Notes: generated by a model not told the origin, from the sequence alone. Shown: positions 1 through 8,785, counted from the first letter of the stretch. The stretch is 64,000 bases of DNA from Pontibacter aydingkolensis (GCF_019443125.1 NZ_JAHYXK010000005.1:203251-267250), one strand, 5' to 3'. Program-made: numbers and translations.

Positions 1-240
1 GTTAAAGATATCTCCCGAAACAATGATTGCCATGCGCCGGAGTGGGGATGCCAGCAGTTGTGGCATAAACTCTGCGATTACCCATTGCAGGTCTTGCTGC
101 CGTATGGCAAGCATCTGGCGTTGGTCGGCCTGCCAACGGGAAATGTTGTAAGCTGTTATAAACTCCAGGCACCGCAGCCCGTTCTCCCTAAACTCTTTGC
201 TGGATAAGAATCCACGCCACTCAGCCTTACCCATATTCAT
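1..240 (-). CDS. Partial STAS/SpoIIAA-like hypothetical protein
   Basis: Only the N-terminal 80 codons are in the window; the gene runs off the left edge. Translation from the ATG at 240 (a second ATG lies two codons in, at 234) gives a soluble, Trp/Arg-rich start with WRGFLSSKEFRENGL and then DQRQMLAIRQQDLQWV. This pattern resembles the short STAS/SpoIIAA-like proteins of Hymenobacteraceae, often annotated as hypothetical. No signal peptide or membrane segment is visible. The family assignment is from memory of the motif pattern; the function is unknown. Confidence 0.6.
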   Translation of the reverse strand, partial: MNMGKAEWRGFLSSKEFRENGLRCLEFITAYNISRWQADQRQMLAIRQQDLQWVIAEFMPQLLASPLRRMAIIVSGDIFN

Positions 241-590
241 GTCTCTACTATAGCTTAGCCTAAGCACATTGCTTTCGTAGTATAGCTCCTCCATACAGTA
301 ACTAAATAACTTCTAAAACTATTGTGTACGCATATTTTACAGGAATGTACCACTATGAATATCACTTTAGCAAATGTTACAGCCTGATGCTCACTGGGTA
401 AATCAGCTTCGATTTGAGTATTTATAAGCCTGGCTAACGCTTCATCTTCATCATCGAAGTCCTTTATAGTAATACTACTCGTAAAGCCTCTTAGGTATAC
501 CACATTTATGTTTACAGCAGTTTTATACAAAATAGTATTTTTATATGGCAGGAACAAATCAATAAGTATAGTTTTAGATAGAACAAAGGG
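241..590. other. Intergenic stretch without a convincing gene
   Basis: About 350 bases between the left-edge gene and the hairpin at 591. A 100-codon minus-strand frame (255-557) exists, but it needs a TTG start, has no ribosome binding site and has an unconvincing N- and C-terminus. Its middle (DFDDEDEALARLINTQIEAD) looks somewhat coding-like, so it may be a decayed gene. No RNA gene or strong promoter was seen. Confidence 0.4.
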
Positions 591-642
591 CTATAAAACG
601 ACAAGACCTGCCTCATCTGAGGCAGGTCTTGTCGTTTTATAG
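591..642. terminator. 25-bp perfect hairpin, bidirectional terminator
   Basis: Perfect inverted repeat with 25-base arms (591-615 and 618-642) and a 2-base loop. It begins CTATAAAACGACAAGACC, so U-rich sequence follows the stem in both directions. It sits 12 bases past the stop of the T9SS protein gene at 655, which it probably terminates. Confidence 0.8.
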
Positions 643-654
643 TGCTGTATTACC

Positions 655-2391
655 TTATCGCTTTACAAAGCGAAGCGTTTCGTGTTTCTCACCGTCTGTC
701 ACGGAAACAAAGTAAGCACCGTTTTTGAGGTCGTTTACCGACATTGTAACTTCGTGCTCTGTAACCTCCTTAAGCTGTTTAACTACTTTGCCAGTAGCAT
801 CCAATACGCTTATATGTACATTATTTCTAAGACCGGTCAGGCTTATGTTTATTACATCTGTAGTTGCGGTAGGATAAAGTATAGACTTTGCTTCTAAACC
901 AGCTAATCTGCCAGAAAACTCAACAGCAACTATACTTGAATAAGAAGTTTTACCATCAAAGTCTACTTGCAGCAAGCGATAATAGTTTACTCCCATAGCT
1001 GGCTTAACATCGTTATAAGTATAGTTAAGCTTTGTGCTGCTGTGGCCAGCTCCTGTTACTGTGCCTATTTTTTCGAAGTTTTTGCCATCATGGCTGCGCT
1101 CTACTTCAAAATGCTTGTTATTATTCTCGCTTGCAGTACTCCAGCTTAGCTTTGAGGTGTTGTTTAGCGCCGTGCCTTTAAAAGACATCAACTCTACTGG
1201 CAACACATTTATTGTCTGCTCATTTCTCCAGCTCAGGTTATGAATTGAGATACCCTGGCGGCCATTACCATTGCGAATCTGCGAATCGTTACGATACTCA
1301 ATTACCACACGCGTAACAGGCTTCGCAAAAGTAAGCGTTACATCTCCCTCAGCAGAGGTGTTATCATTTGCAAGCAGGCCTGAAAAAGCAGTTGGCACAG
1401 CAGAAGTGAACTGGTTATATGATGTAGTTTTAACCTTGCTCTTTTTAAGTTGTACCGCCACGCCATTATTATACCCTACAATATTGATTCTGTCTTTAAA
1501 CTGGTCGGTTGCAATATCAACATCAAACAAACTAAACGATAAGTCTTTTACCGACTTGTTCAGATCAAGTTGAATTACAGATCCTGTGGTGGGAGTAGCG
1601 CCAGTCTGTATCAGGGTAAAAGTTTTAGTACCGGCCTTAAAGTTTTTATCATCTACTTTGGCTATTTCAAAGCTAACGCCTGAATTCACCTTTACAGACC
1701 AGCGCATAGTAACACCATCAACCTCATACGGCGAGGTAGAGGTAGGACCTGAAACCAGGAAAGGATTCTCATCTAATGGTCGGCTGGCCCAGCTAAATGT
1801 AGAGTAACCCTCGATCAGTTCACCTGTAAGGGTAATATCATCCACAGCATAGTATGGATTGTTATCGCCACCGTTTAAAGTATAGTTAATCTCAATATAA
1901 ATACTGATGTTATCGTAACCTAGTGCGCCTTGTGGCAATTTGATTGGTGTACCGCCATTTACATGGTTCCACTGGCTGTTTACTGAATTGGTTGTAGTAT
2001 AGAACTCGTGTCTTGTTACGCCGCCGTCAGCACTATAATAGGCTTTTACAGGCTCTGTTAAACTTGAGTTGGCCCCATTGCTCTTCCGTGGATTTCTGAA
2101 CTGTTGCCAGGTTATAAACAGGCTACTGATGTTTCTGGTTGAGATAGAGTCGCGTAGGATCAGTGTTTTAGCCCCCGAAACTGTATTGCTGGTACGAGCA
2201 TAATTAGCTTTGGATGAGAAAGCCAGTGTGCTTGCAGCAGCATCATTTGCTTGAGCTAGCACCCATGCTCCATTAACTGTAAACGCACTATTTGTTGTGC
2301 CACTAAAGTTTTCGTGATGAACAAGTGTTTGGCCAGAAGCTGCTGTAATAAGAGATAAGAAAAGAAGAACTAAAAGGTAAATGTTTTTCAT
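655..2391 (-). CDS. Secreted protein with type IX secretion sorting domain
   Basis: 578 residues. A Sec signal peptide (residues 1-21, ending AASGQ) is followed by a beta-rich region of about 190 residues that resembles adhesin/MAM-like folds (Trp and Asp rich, VDDITLTG). A second beta-sandwich region follows, then the VLPVELMSFKG segment with NYYRLLQVDFDGKTSYSSI that typically precedes the sorting domain. The last ~75 residues (YPTATTDVINISL ... LRFVKR) form a type A T9SS C-terminal domain. It is therefore likely exported across the outer membrane and attached to the surface or released. No catalytic motif was recognised. The gene is monocistronic, with a strong hairpin immediately downstream. 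Confidence 0.85.
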   Translation of the reverse strand: MKNIYLLVLLFLSLITAASGQTLVHHENFSGTTNSAFTVNGAWVLAQANDAAASTLAFSSKANYARTSNTVSGAKTLILRDSISTRNISSLFITWQQFRNPRKSNGANSSLTEPVKAYYSADGGVTRHEFYTTTNSVNSQWNHVNGGTPIKLPQGALGYDNISIYIEINYTLNGGDNNPYYAVDDITLTGELIEGYSTFSWASRPLDENPFLVSGPTSTSPYEVDGVTMRWSVKVNSGVSFEIAKVDDKNFKAGTKTFTLIQTGATPTTGSVIQLDLNKSVKDLSFSLFDVDIATDQFKDRINIVGYNNGVAVQLKKSKVKTTSYNQFTSAVPTAFSGLLANDNTSAEGDVTLTFAKPVTRVVIEYRNDSQIRNGNGRQGISIHNLSWRNEQTINVLPVELMSFKGTALNNTSKLSWSTASENNNKHFEVERSHDGKNFEKIGTVTGAGHSSTKLNYTYNDVKPAMGVNYYRLLQVDFDGKTSYSSIVAVEFSGRLAGLEAKSILYPTATTDVINISLTGLRNNVHISVLDATGKVVKQLKEVTEHEVTMSVNDLKNGAYFVSVTDGEKHETLRFVKR

Positions 2392-2854
2392 ATAGCACTG
2401 TAAATAATAAATAGCCTATATGAAATAAATGCGCCAGTTAGCTGGCTACTTAATAACCTTTAATTGAATATATCTACATTTTAACTTAAATGTTTGACCA
2501 TCAAATACTTAAATATTTAAAATTAAAATATTCTATTCCTATTGATAAGCCCCAAGACATGCAAGTATTCCCAAATATGGAAATTATTGTCACTGATGGG
2601 AATCTTTACAGAAAGGATTTCACTTGTGCTTAAAGTGTAACTGTGTTTACCAAGCCGGCTTATACATAAACTTCGGCTAAAGACACTCTTCTTAACTCAG
2701 AAAATTAAGTTGGTACTCTATGTTATACTATGTAATAACAAAGGTTGATTTTACATCTGCCTACAGTTAGGCTTTGAAACTCTTCTTATTTAAACAAATA
2801 TCTGGCATCTCATTTGCACTATTAAACACTAGAAAATAACGAGGAGAAAGACTG
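2392..2854. other. Divergent promoter region, 463 bp, AT-rich
   Basis: This gap lies between two divergently transcribed genes (655-2391 on minus, 2855-3241 on plus) and must carry both promoters. It is AT-rich, with no open frame of note and no RNA-like structure seen. I could not place a full -33/-7 pair with confidence. Confidence 0.5.
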
Positions 2855-3241
2855 ATGATAAGATATGACAACAAAGATTTTCTGCACACCATTGCGCTGC
2901 ACCTGGAACTTTTCAACACCATAGGGGGAGGTGTTAGCGAGACCTACGCAAAAGTAGAAAAAGGCCACCAGGAAGCTGTTATTGAAATTTGGGCAGCAAC
3001 AACAGATCCGCAGAGCTTTAAAATAGCATTACGAAAAAATAAGTTAACAATGAGTTCTGGCATAACCAGCCATTATAGTTCTAGTGTTAGAGCCCCCTTG
3101 TTTAGCCGCACATTTATACTGCCATCAGTTGTAAATCTGGTTCAGATTGAGGCTACTTACTTAGAAGGCAAGCTGCAGCTAAAACTGCCTTATCACCAAT
3201 CTGTGGACAGGCCGAAAGAGATAAATATTAAACAACTATAA
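2855..3241 (+). CDS. Hsp20/alpha-crystallin-like small heat shock protein
   Basis: 128 residues with no signal peptide, so cytoplasmic. The order of elements fits an alpha-crystallin domain: a short N-terminal arm (residues 1-25), a beta-rich core, FSRTFILP near residue 90 (the FxRxFxLP strand of Hsp20), and IEATYLEGKLQLKLP (the A-x-Y-x-x-G-x-L motif) near residue 105. These are ATP-independent holdase chaperones. An unusually good Shine-Dalgarno (GAGGAGAAAG, 2841-2850) fixes the ATG at 2855. The sequence is divergent from classical Hsp20 (no clear IxI/V tail), so the subfamily is uncertain. Confidence 0.75.
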   Translation: MIRYDNKDFLHTIALHLELFNTIGGGVSETYAKVEKGHQEAVIEIWAATTDPQSFKIALRKNKLTMSSGITSHYSSSVRAPLFSRTFILPSVVNLVQIEATYLEGKLQLKLPYHQSVDRPKEINIKQL

Positions 3242-3278
3242 AACAAAAGGCGCCACTTAAGTGGCGCCTTTTGTTTTA
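3239..3278. terminator. Perfect 40-bp palindromic terminator
   Basis: Perfect palindrome centred at 3258/3259 (core CTTAAG), with GGCGCC blocks and poly-A / poly-U flanks. It begins inside the stop codon of the Hsp20-like gene. It should terminate that gene and, on the other strand, the convergent 3294-3563 gene. Confidence 0.85.
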
Positions 3279-3293
3279 AATGGCTATTTATAC

Positions 3294-3563
3294 TTAAATA
3301 CCGGGCTGCTTAAACTTTGCCTTAATAATGGATGTAAGAAAATCATGCACTTCTACGGTTTCCTTGTCATAATCAAATGTATTGTAAGAGTCGGCTGAGG
3401 TTTGCTCTATCCGGCAACCGTTCTCAATCATCATAAATATCAGTTCCCGCAATCGGTAAGGGTGTCCGGCTATATTGATCACACACTCCATATCATTACT
3501 CTCCACGCGCAAAAACATGTGCTGCACATGGTTTACGTCCGTCATTACTTCCTGGTTAGACAT
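3294..3563 (-). CDS. Conserved hypothetical protein, 89 aa
   Basis: Small soluble protein, 89 residues, starting MSNQEVMTDVNHVQHM. It has no signal peptide and no membrane span. It contains IAGHPYRLRELIFMMIENG and an acidic stretch near the C-terminus. I do not recognise the family. It is convergent with the Hsp20-like gene and shares the palindromic terminator at 3239-3278. Confidence 0.6.
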   Translation of the reverse strand: MSNQEVMTDVNHVQHMFLRVESNDMECVINIAGHPYRLRELIFMMIENGCRIEQTSADSYNTFDYDKETVEVHDFLTSIIKAKFKQPGI

Positions 3564-3732
3564 AGGCTTTATACTTTGGCTATTGCTATAAGCCTGATAC
3601 TACTAAAAAAGTGCCACACTATTGCCTTAAACAAGCTATTTGCAAAAAACCTTATAAAGTTTCTGTCTATACTTTGATGAATACAACGGTTGCTGCACTC
3701 ATTAAAAAGACTAACTCTGCAAATAAGACTCG

Positions 3733-3912
3733 CTATCTGCGAGGGTGCTCTTTGCGCCAGCCTACCACAAATATTATAAACCATACAGGGTAGAATGGTG
3801 ACAGAATAGCGGCAAAGTATGGGTCTACGGCAAACATTAATACTGTTTGCACTAACAGGGTTATGGCGGCCCCTATGATAGCTATTTTAAAGTAACGGTT
3901 TCGCAGGTTCAT
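3733..3912 (-). CDS. Small two-TM membrane protein
   Basis: 59 residues from the ATG at 3912 (MNLRNRYFKIAIIG). It has two hydrophobic segments (about residues 8-28 and 33-49) and a basic C-terminal tail (GWRKEHPRR), which suggests an inner-membrane hairpin. A longer version reading to 3948 would need a TTG start lying inside the hairpin at 3943-3968, so the inner ATG is preferred; AGGA lies just upstream of it. Function unknown. Confidence 0.6.
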   Translation of the reverse strand: MNLRNRYFKIAIIGAAITLLVQTVLMFAVDPYFAAILSPFYPVWFIIFVVGWRKEHPRR

Positions 3913-3942
3913 ACTTCCTATACGCACACGTACTAAAACAGC

Positions 3943-3968
3943 AGGCAAGCCAACTTACTGGCTTGCCT
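3943..3968 (-). terminator. Hairpin terminator of the serine hydrolase pseudogene
   Basis: 10-bp perfect stem (AGGCAAGCCA / TGGCTTGCCT) with a 6-base loop. On the minus strand it is followed by TGTTTTAG. It lies 25 bases past the end of the pseudogene at 3994. Confidence 0.65.
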
Positions 3969-3993
3969 ACAACCTAAATGTATATAGTATAAC

Positions 3994-5343
3994 TTAGTTT
4001 ATTTTTTTAGCCGGCATAGCTCTTCCCCCGTGGTGCAGGTTCATTTTAGCTATCTGGCCATTCTCATCTTTCTCAAAAGTTACCTGCGCTGGTGCCACTT
4101 TTACAAAGAGCTTGTCTTCAGCCTCCGGAAAAACCTCGAACTTATCCTGCCCTGGCGCTTCAACAAACAACTGGCTTCCATTAACTTTTACAATGAAAGA
4201 CATTTTTGGAGCAACCTGGTACTCTCCAGCGTATCTGGCAAGTTGTGTAGCATTAGTTCGCACAACTGGTATTTCAAACTTTTGCCCAAAACAATTGCCT
4301 GCACGTCTTTTGAAATCGGGCCGTTTACCTGCTGAGACTCATAATTGCTAAGTATGGTAATAACCATCTCATGTTCCGGGAATCTCATAAAGTTGGCTTT
4401 AAAACCGTTGATGGCCCCAGTGTGGCTTATACGCTTATTGCCACCCGGAGAATCTATAACCAAGCCATAGCTATAGTCTTTCATTACTGGAGTATATATT
4501 CGGTCTTTAGACGATTGGTTTAAAAGCTTATTCTCTCTAAGAGGCTGCATCAAATTTAGCCATGTCCTGGGCGGTGCTGTACATGGCGCCGGCAGCATGG
4601 CACCAGCTCATATTGATTGATTTCGCCAGCTTACGGTCAGCGCCATCGTGGTTATAGCCTTCTGCCAAACTTTTTACAGGTTTGCTGAACTCAAGGCCGG
4701 TGAAACTCATCTTTAAAGGCTTGAGAATCTGCTTTTACAAAACCTTCTCGTACGGCTTGCCTGTTACTTTCTCTATTACCTGGGCTAATATGATAAAGCC
4801 TGTGCTGGAGTAATTCCGTTTAGCTCCTGGCTCAAAATCCAGAGGCATATCTTTTATAAGCGTCAGTATATCGTTGGTGGTAGCTGGTTTTGTGTTTACA
4901 TCTTTCCAATGGTTCACAAAATCAGGTAACCCTGATGTGTTGGAGAGCAAGTGATGCAAGGTGATATTTTCGCCATTAGGAAAATCGGGAAGGTATTTAG
5001 CCACCTTATCCTGTACATTTAACTGCTCCTGTAGCTGCATTACCAACACAGACGTGAAAGATTTTGTTAATGAGCCTATGCGATACTTTACTTCCGCCCC
5101 GTTAGCTATATCTTTCTCATAGTCGGCCATGCCGAAACCCTTATTATACACAGGATCCCCGTTTTGATAACCATAACAGTGCCGCTAAAGGTGCCTTGTT
5201 GCAGATGGACATTCAGGTACAGGTACAGGTTGGCGGTAAAGTCTTGTGCGCTGGCTTTTATACTTACAAGGCATTTCGCCAAAAGTATAAACATGGTTTT
5301 GCTACGGCACAACATAGCAGACACTGAGACAAAATGTTTTTCA
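3994..5343 (-). pseudogene. Serine hydrolase (class C beta-lactamase/PBP-like) pseudogene
   Basis: Homology to the beta-lactamase-related serine hydrolases continues through about 1.35 kb but changes frame repeatedly. Visible family landmarks in order: a signal-peptide-like start (MKNILSQCLLCC from 5343, then ASAQ in another frame); GTFSGTVMVIK; the SxxK nucleophile box as SLTKSF; LHHLLSNTSGLPDF; a YSS triad where YxN is usual; MYSTAQDMAKFDA; the HTG box in ISHTGAINGF; and a C-terminal beta domain ending RAMPAKKIN. Lesions seen: single-base losses in A-runs near 5157 and 4274, an extra base near 4545, an in-frame TAA near 4737, and probably a shift inside the signal peptide. An intact copy would be a periplasmic esterase, peptidase or beta-lactamase-like enzyme. 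Confidence 0.85.
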
Positions 5344-5483
5344 TAGTTTTATTTTTAAAAGTGTTATAGAATACTTTAAGACAAAACTATGTGTGATTAC
5401 GCCACTGAGCAAGCCCCAGATGGCAACATGTAGAACAGGCATTGCAGGTGGATGAACATGAAAAGTATAGGGACAAGTGAAAG

Positions 5484-5517
5484 GCAAAAAAATACCCGGC
5501 ATTTATGGCCGGGTATT
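5484..5517 (-). terminator. Hairpin terminator overlapping a stop codon
   Basis: Stem AATACCCGGC / GCCGGGTATT (5491-5500 and 5508-5517) followed on the minus strand by seven U. The 5' arm lies within the last codons of the 75-residue gene ending at 5503. Confidence 0.85.
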
Positions 5518-5730
5518 CATTAGTCTGAATGCTTCTGCTCTTGATATATCTTTTTCGACGATCAAAGGCGGGTCGTCGTCTTTTGCTACAACCAAAGTAT
5601 AGTTGTTATTTTTATCCTGGTAATAAATAAGCGTAGTCAGGTCCTCGTATCCGATACTAAAGATCTTACGTGGCTCATTTTTATACCTGTATTTATAATT
5701 ATCTAATTTTATATTCCTCAATAACCTCAT
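5503..5730 (-). CDS. Hypothetical protein, 75 aa
   Basis: Short soluble protein, basic at the N-terminus (MRLLRNIKLDNYKYRYKNE) and mixed afterwards, with YEDLTTLIYYQDKNNNYTLV suggesting a small beta-sheet fold. It has no signal peptide or membrane span. A terminator hairpin overlaps its stop codon, which supports it being a real transcription unit. Upstream, an inverted repeat CTGGTATTT ... AAATACCAG (5745-5790) may be an operator or part of its leader. Family not recognised. Confidence 0.55.
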   Translation of the reverse strand: MRLLRNIKLDNYKYRYKNEPRKIFSIGYEDLTTLIYYQDKNNNYTLVVAKDDDPPLIVEKDISRAEAFRLMNTRP

Positions 5731-5936
5731 AATCCAACACCTTTCTGGTATTTTAACGGTACTAAGGCCACCGAATGTTTCAAATACCAGAGTTATACCA
5801 TTACTTTCTTGTTATCTTTATAGGAAAGCTCATTTTATAATTACATTCGAAAATTTTTATCTTACAACATATTATTATTAAGACATTTAAGTTGCACAGA
5901 TACTAGTACTTTACTTTAACGGAACCCGACAAAATT

Positions 5937-6397
5937 GTGTTTGCTATCTGTACTTACTTGCCACCTGCTTTACAAAAGCTTTACAGTTTGGATAATATGG
6001 TAGACCAGCATCATCTTATCCTGCAGCTTAACCCTACCATGATAAAAGAGCGTTACAGAGAGCTGCTGCAAGTAATGCTACAGAGCAATTATCAAATGGG
6101 GGCTGCCTTTAACGTTGTAGGTAAATGTGTGGCCCTGTCTGGTTACTGGGTTAGTGCCAAGTTATACAGCGGCAAGTACCTGGAAGTTGATAACTTTGTG
6201 GTAGACGAAGCTTACCACAACGCAGGCATAGGCAAGCTGTTATCGGGCTGGATGCAGCGCGAAACCCTGCGGCTAAAATGTGAACCTTCATACTGGATGC
6301 TTATATTACGAACAGCACTGCGCAGCGCTTCTATTTCAGGGAGGGTTTTCATATCAAGAGCTACCATTTTTTTAAAAGCATAATTAATGAGCAATAG
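5937..6397 (+). pseudogene. GNAT-family N-acetyltransferase, frameshifted
   Basis: GNAT enzymes transfer acetyl from acetyl-CoA to an amine. The first frame (ATG at 5997, or upstream GTG at 5937) carries YSGKYLEVDNFVVDEAYHNA and the acetyl-CoA loop GIGKLLSGW, then loses homology after RLKCE near 6282. From there a different frame gives TFILDAYITNSTAQRFYFRE then GFHIKSYHFFKS, the expected GNAT C-terminus, stopping at 6397. One missing base near 6282 explains this. Restoring it would make the gene overlap the next start codon (6387) by 11 bases, a coupling typical of intact operons. Either a recent mutation or an assembly error. Confidence 0.8.
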
Positions 6398-6695
6398 CGG
6401 AAAGTATAGCTGGCTTGTCTGGCTGTTCTATTTTATTGTCTTTGAGGCAGTTGTTTTTATCACTCTGCAATGGCTCCTGTCCGATTTAGGCATGAGCAAC
6501 CAGTACCAGGCCGAAAACACTGTTGTGCCAAACTGGGTAAAAGCTGTTATATTTATATTACTATACATTCTGAGCCTGTTATTCGTTGTTATGATGATAA
6601 GCAGTTTTGTGCCCAATAAACACCGGGGGCAGTTAATGCGTTGGGTATACCTGGCATTGCTCGGAATGGTAGTAATGTTATTCTTTTTATTTTAG
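6387..6695 (+). CDS. Small integral membrane protein, 102 aa
   Basis: Three hydrophobic helices (about residues 8-32, 48-70, 82-102) separated by short polar loops, ending MVVMLFFLF at the membrane. No signal peptide cleavage site is evident. The start overlaps the frame-corrected end of the GNAT gene, so the two were probably co-transcribed. Family not recognised. Confidence 0.65.
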   Translation: MSNSGKYSWLVWLFYFIVFEAVVFITLQWLLSDLGMSNQYQAENTVVPNWVKAVIFILLYILSLLFVVMMISSFVPNKHRGQLMRWVYLALLGMVVMLFFLF

Positions 6696-6736
6696 TGATG
6701 CCAGCACCAGTTGCCGGCATATTATTTATAAGACCA

Positions 6737-7468
6737 ATGAAAAAGCTAATATATCTCATACTCATTTGCCTGACGGCAGGCTTTACGGCAAACGCACAAA
6801 TAGGGGAGGTAGAAAATATCCGCCAGGGCCGTTACTTTATCAGACACCAGAATGGCCAGATTATCTATGCAAATAAAGTTCAGCTAAAGTCTCCGATATT
6901 TAAGCAGAACCATTTTCTGCTCGACGACTCCCTGAAGTATAACCCGGGTACTGTGGCTGCTTACCAGAATGAGGATGGCTATTTTGCGCGGGTAGATTAT
7001 GGAAACAGTTACGACGATTTTGCCAAGCGCGTACTCGATGGCCCACGCATCGATAAGTTTTATACTTCGCGCACGATGTATGATTATGGCTATGGTTATA
7101 ACCCCTATGGGTTCGGAGGGCCACGCACCAGCCGCCGCCGCATCAACTTCTTTTCAAAAGACGATGGTCCGCTCTACCTCATGGACTACAATAACCTACG
7201 CGAAGCATTGGCAGACAACGCCGCTAGCATGCAAATACTGCAACAGCACCGCCGCAATAAAGTAATTAATACAGGAGTGTCTATAGTGGGCGCCGGCTTG
7301 GTGGCTATTGGCTCGCTGTCATCCATACAGAACAACCAAAGCTCCGGATTATCGCCTCTAGTATATGCTGGGGCCGGCATTTTAGGTGCGCAGCTGGTGT
7401 TTAACCTCTTTCAGAAAGACAAGCTAACGCAGGCCATGGAAGTGTATAACTACCAGGTACAACAGTAA
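6737..7468 (+). CDS. Exported hypothetical protein, 243 aa
   Basis: The ATG at 6737 begins a classic signal peptide (MKKLIYLILICLTAGFTANA, cleavage before QIGEVENI). An upstream in-frame start at 6641 would place 32 extra residues ahead of the signal peptide and overlap the preceding gene, so it was not used. The mature part is Tyr/Gly/Arg rich (YDYGYGYNPYGFGGPRTSRR) and ends with two weakly hydrophobic Gly/Ala segments (TGVSIVGAGLVAIGSL and YAGAGILGAQLVFNLF). It is probably periplasmic or outer-membrane associated. Function unknown. Confidence 0.7.
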   Translation: MKKLIYLILICLTAGFTANAQIGEVENIRQGRYFIRHQNGQIIYANKVQLKSPIFKQNHFLLDDSLKYNPGTVAAYQNEDGYFARVDYGNSYDDFAKRVLDGPRIDKFYTSRTMYDYGYGYNPYGFGGPRTSRRRINFFSKDDGPLYLMDYNNLREALADNAASMQILQQHRRNKVINTGVSIVGAGLVAIGSLSSIQNNQSSGLSPLVYAGAGILGAQLVFNLFQKDKLTQAMEVYNYQVQQ

Positions 7469-7522
7469 CTAAAAAGTATAAGCCTATAATTGCATACAGC
7501 CCCAAAGAGCTTCTGACTTACT

Positions 7523-8236
7523 ATGGAAAACCTTTTGTTATTGCACGGAGCCTTGGGCTCAGCAGCCACTTTATCGGATATTCAGCAGGCGCTACTTGGC
7601 AAGTATAATGTTTATACCCTGGACTTTTCCGGGCACGGTGGTTTGGCTATTCCTCAACAACCATATAGTATGGATCTGTTTTCTAAGGATATACTGAAGC
7701 TCCTGGATGACCGGGGTATACAGCAAACGCATATCTTCGGATACAGTATGGGTGGCTATGCGGCTTTATACTTTGCATTGCAGTACCCGGAGCGAGTAAA
7801 CAGCATTTTTACGCTGGCCACAAAATTTGCCTGGTCGCTGGAGGCTGCCGCTAAGGAAAGTAAGATGCTTAACCCGGAAAAGGTAGAGGAGAAGGTGCCA
7901 CAATTTGCACATACATTATCTAAGCGCCATGCCCCACAGGATTGGAAACAGGTAATGCACAAAACAGCAGAAATGATGCAACACCTTGGGGCAACACCTG
8001 CTCTTACTTCTGATAATATGCCTCAGCTACAGATACCTGTATTATTTGGTATCGGCGACAGAGACAATATGGTAACCATAGAGGAAACAATTTGGGCCTA
8101 TAAGCTGCTGCCAAATGCCAGTCTGCTTGTGCTGCCTGCCACGCGCCACCCACTCGAAACCGTATCTGTAACCAGAATTACCTCAGAAATAGAACAGTTT
8201 ACCGGCAATAAATCCCTGCATGCTGCCACCATATAG
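7523..8236 (+). CDS. Alpha/beta hydrolase
   Basis: 237 residues of the alpha/beta-hydrolase fold. Visible: the oxyanion segment LLLLHGALGS (residues 4-13), DFSGHGG (34-40), the nucleophile elbow GYSMGG (Ser75), a cap region around residues 110-160, GIGDRDNM (likely acid residue) and RHPLE near the C-terminus (catalytic His). No signal peptide, so cytoplasmic. The substrate cannot be deduced; relatives include esterases and MenH-like enzymes. It starts 54 bases after the previous gene and ends 6 bases before the RlpA-like gene, so these are probably one transcript. Confidence 0.85.
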   Translation: MENLLLLHGALGSAATLSDIQQALLGKYNVYTLDFSGHGGLAIPQQPYSMDLFSKDILKLLDDRGIQQTHIFGYSMGGYAALYFALQYPERVNSIFTLATKFAWSLEAAAKESKMLNPEKVEEKVPQFAHTLSKRHAPQDWKQVMHKTAEMMQHLGATPALTSDNMPQLQIPVLFGIGDRDNMVTIEETIWAYKLLPNASLLVLPATRHPLETVSVTRITSEIEQFTGNKSLHAATI

Positions 8237-8242
8237 AATAAT

Positions 8243-8665
8243 ATGAGTCTCTTACCATTTACCAAAGCTTTAAAACACATTAAACAAGTTTTTATACTTG
8301 CCCTACTTATAATAAGTACAAGCTCTTGTGCCAGCTCTTCAGCCAGTTTTGGGCAGCGCGGTTATACTGAAGAGGGCAAAGCATCTTACTATAGCCGTAA
8401 GCTACAAGGCCGTAAAATGGCTAACGGAGAGCCATACCGCAGAGGCAAACTTACAGCAGCTCATAAAACACTGCCCTTTGGCACCAAGGTGAAAGTAACC
8501 AACCTCCAGAATAACCAAACAGTAAAGGTTAAGATAACCGACAGAGGACCTTATGCTAAAGGCAGGATTGTTGACCTCTCAGAGGCGGCTGCAAAGAAAA
8601 TCGGATCGGTTAAAGCTGGCGTGGTACCTGTTAAAATGAAGGTAATTAAGCCTGCTGCAAAGTAG
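8243..8665 (+). CDS. RlpA-like septal ring lipoprotein (double-psi beta-barrel)
   Basis: 140 residues. The N-terminus has a hydrophobic stretch ending in a lipobox-like STSSC (Cys about residue 29), so it is probably a lipoprotein. The RlpA core follows: EEGKASYYSRKLQGRKMANG, LTAAHKTLPFGTKVKVTNL and VKITDRGPYAKGRIVDLS, where the Asp in DRGP is the conserved catalytic-type residue of lytic transglycosylases of this family. No SPOR domain is present, so it is the short form. It begins 6 bases after the hydrolase gene. Confidence 0.85.
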   Translation: MSLLPFTKALKHIKQVFILALLIISTSSCASSSASFGQRGYTEEGKASYYSRKLQGRKMANGEPYRRGKLTAAHKTLPFGTKVKVTNLQNNQTVKVKITDRGPYAKGRIVDLSEAAAKKIGSVKAGVVPVKMKVIKPAAK

Positions 8666-8785
8666 TTAGATAACTATATATAAGCTTACTTATATACTAA
8701 AGATCGAACAATTGCGTTACTAGTAACAAACACCAACCTCTGCAATATATCCAAATGATTTATTGTTTTTTACAAGATTTACATT

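Noticed and set aside
255..557. 100-codon minus-strand open frame
   Set aside because: Needs a TTG start, has no ribosome binding site and has non-protein-like ends. Only the middle looks coding, so it was not called as a gene.
3569..3793. Short overlapping frames on both strands around 3.6-3.8 kb
   Set aside because: They overlap the small membrane protein gene or its upstream gap, lack ribosome binding sites and have no recognisable domain.
3943..3968. Translation start (TTG at 3948) for the small membrane protein
   Set aside because: The start would lie inside a terminator hairpin; the inner ATG at 3912 fits better.
6641..6736. Extended start for the exported 243-residue protein
   Set aside because: Would put 32 residues before a classic signal peptide and overlap the preceding gene.
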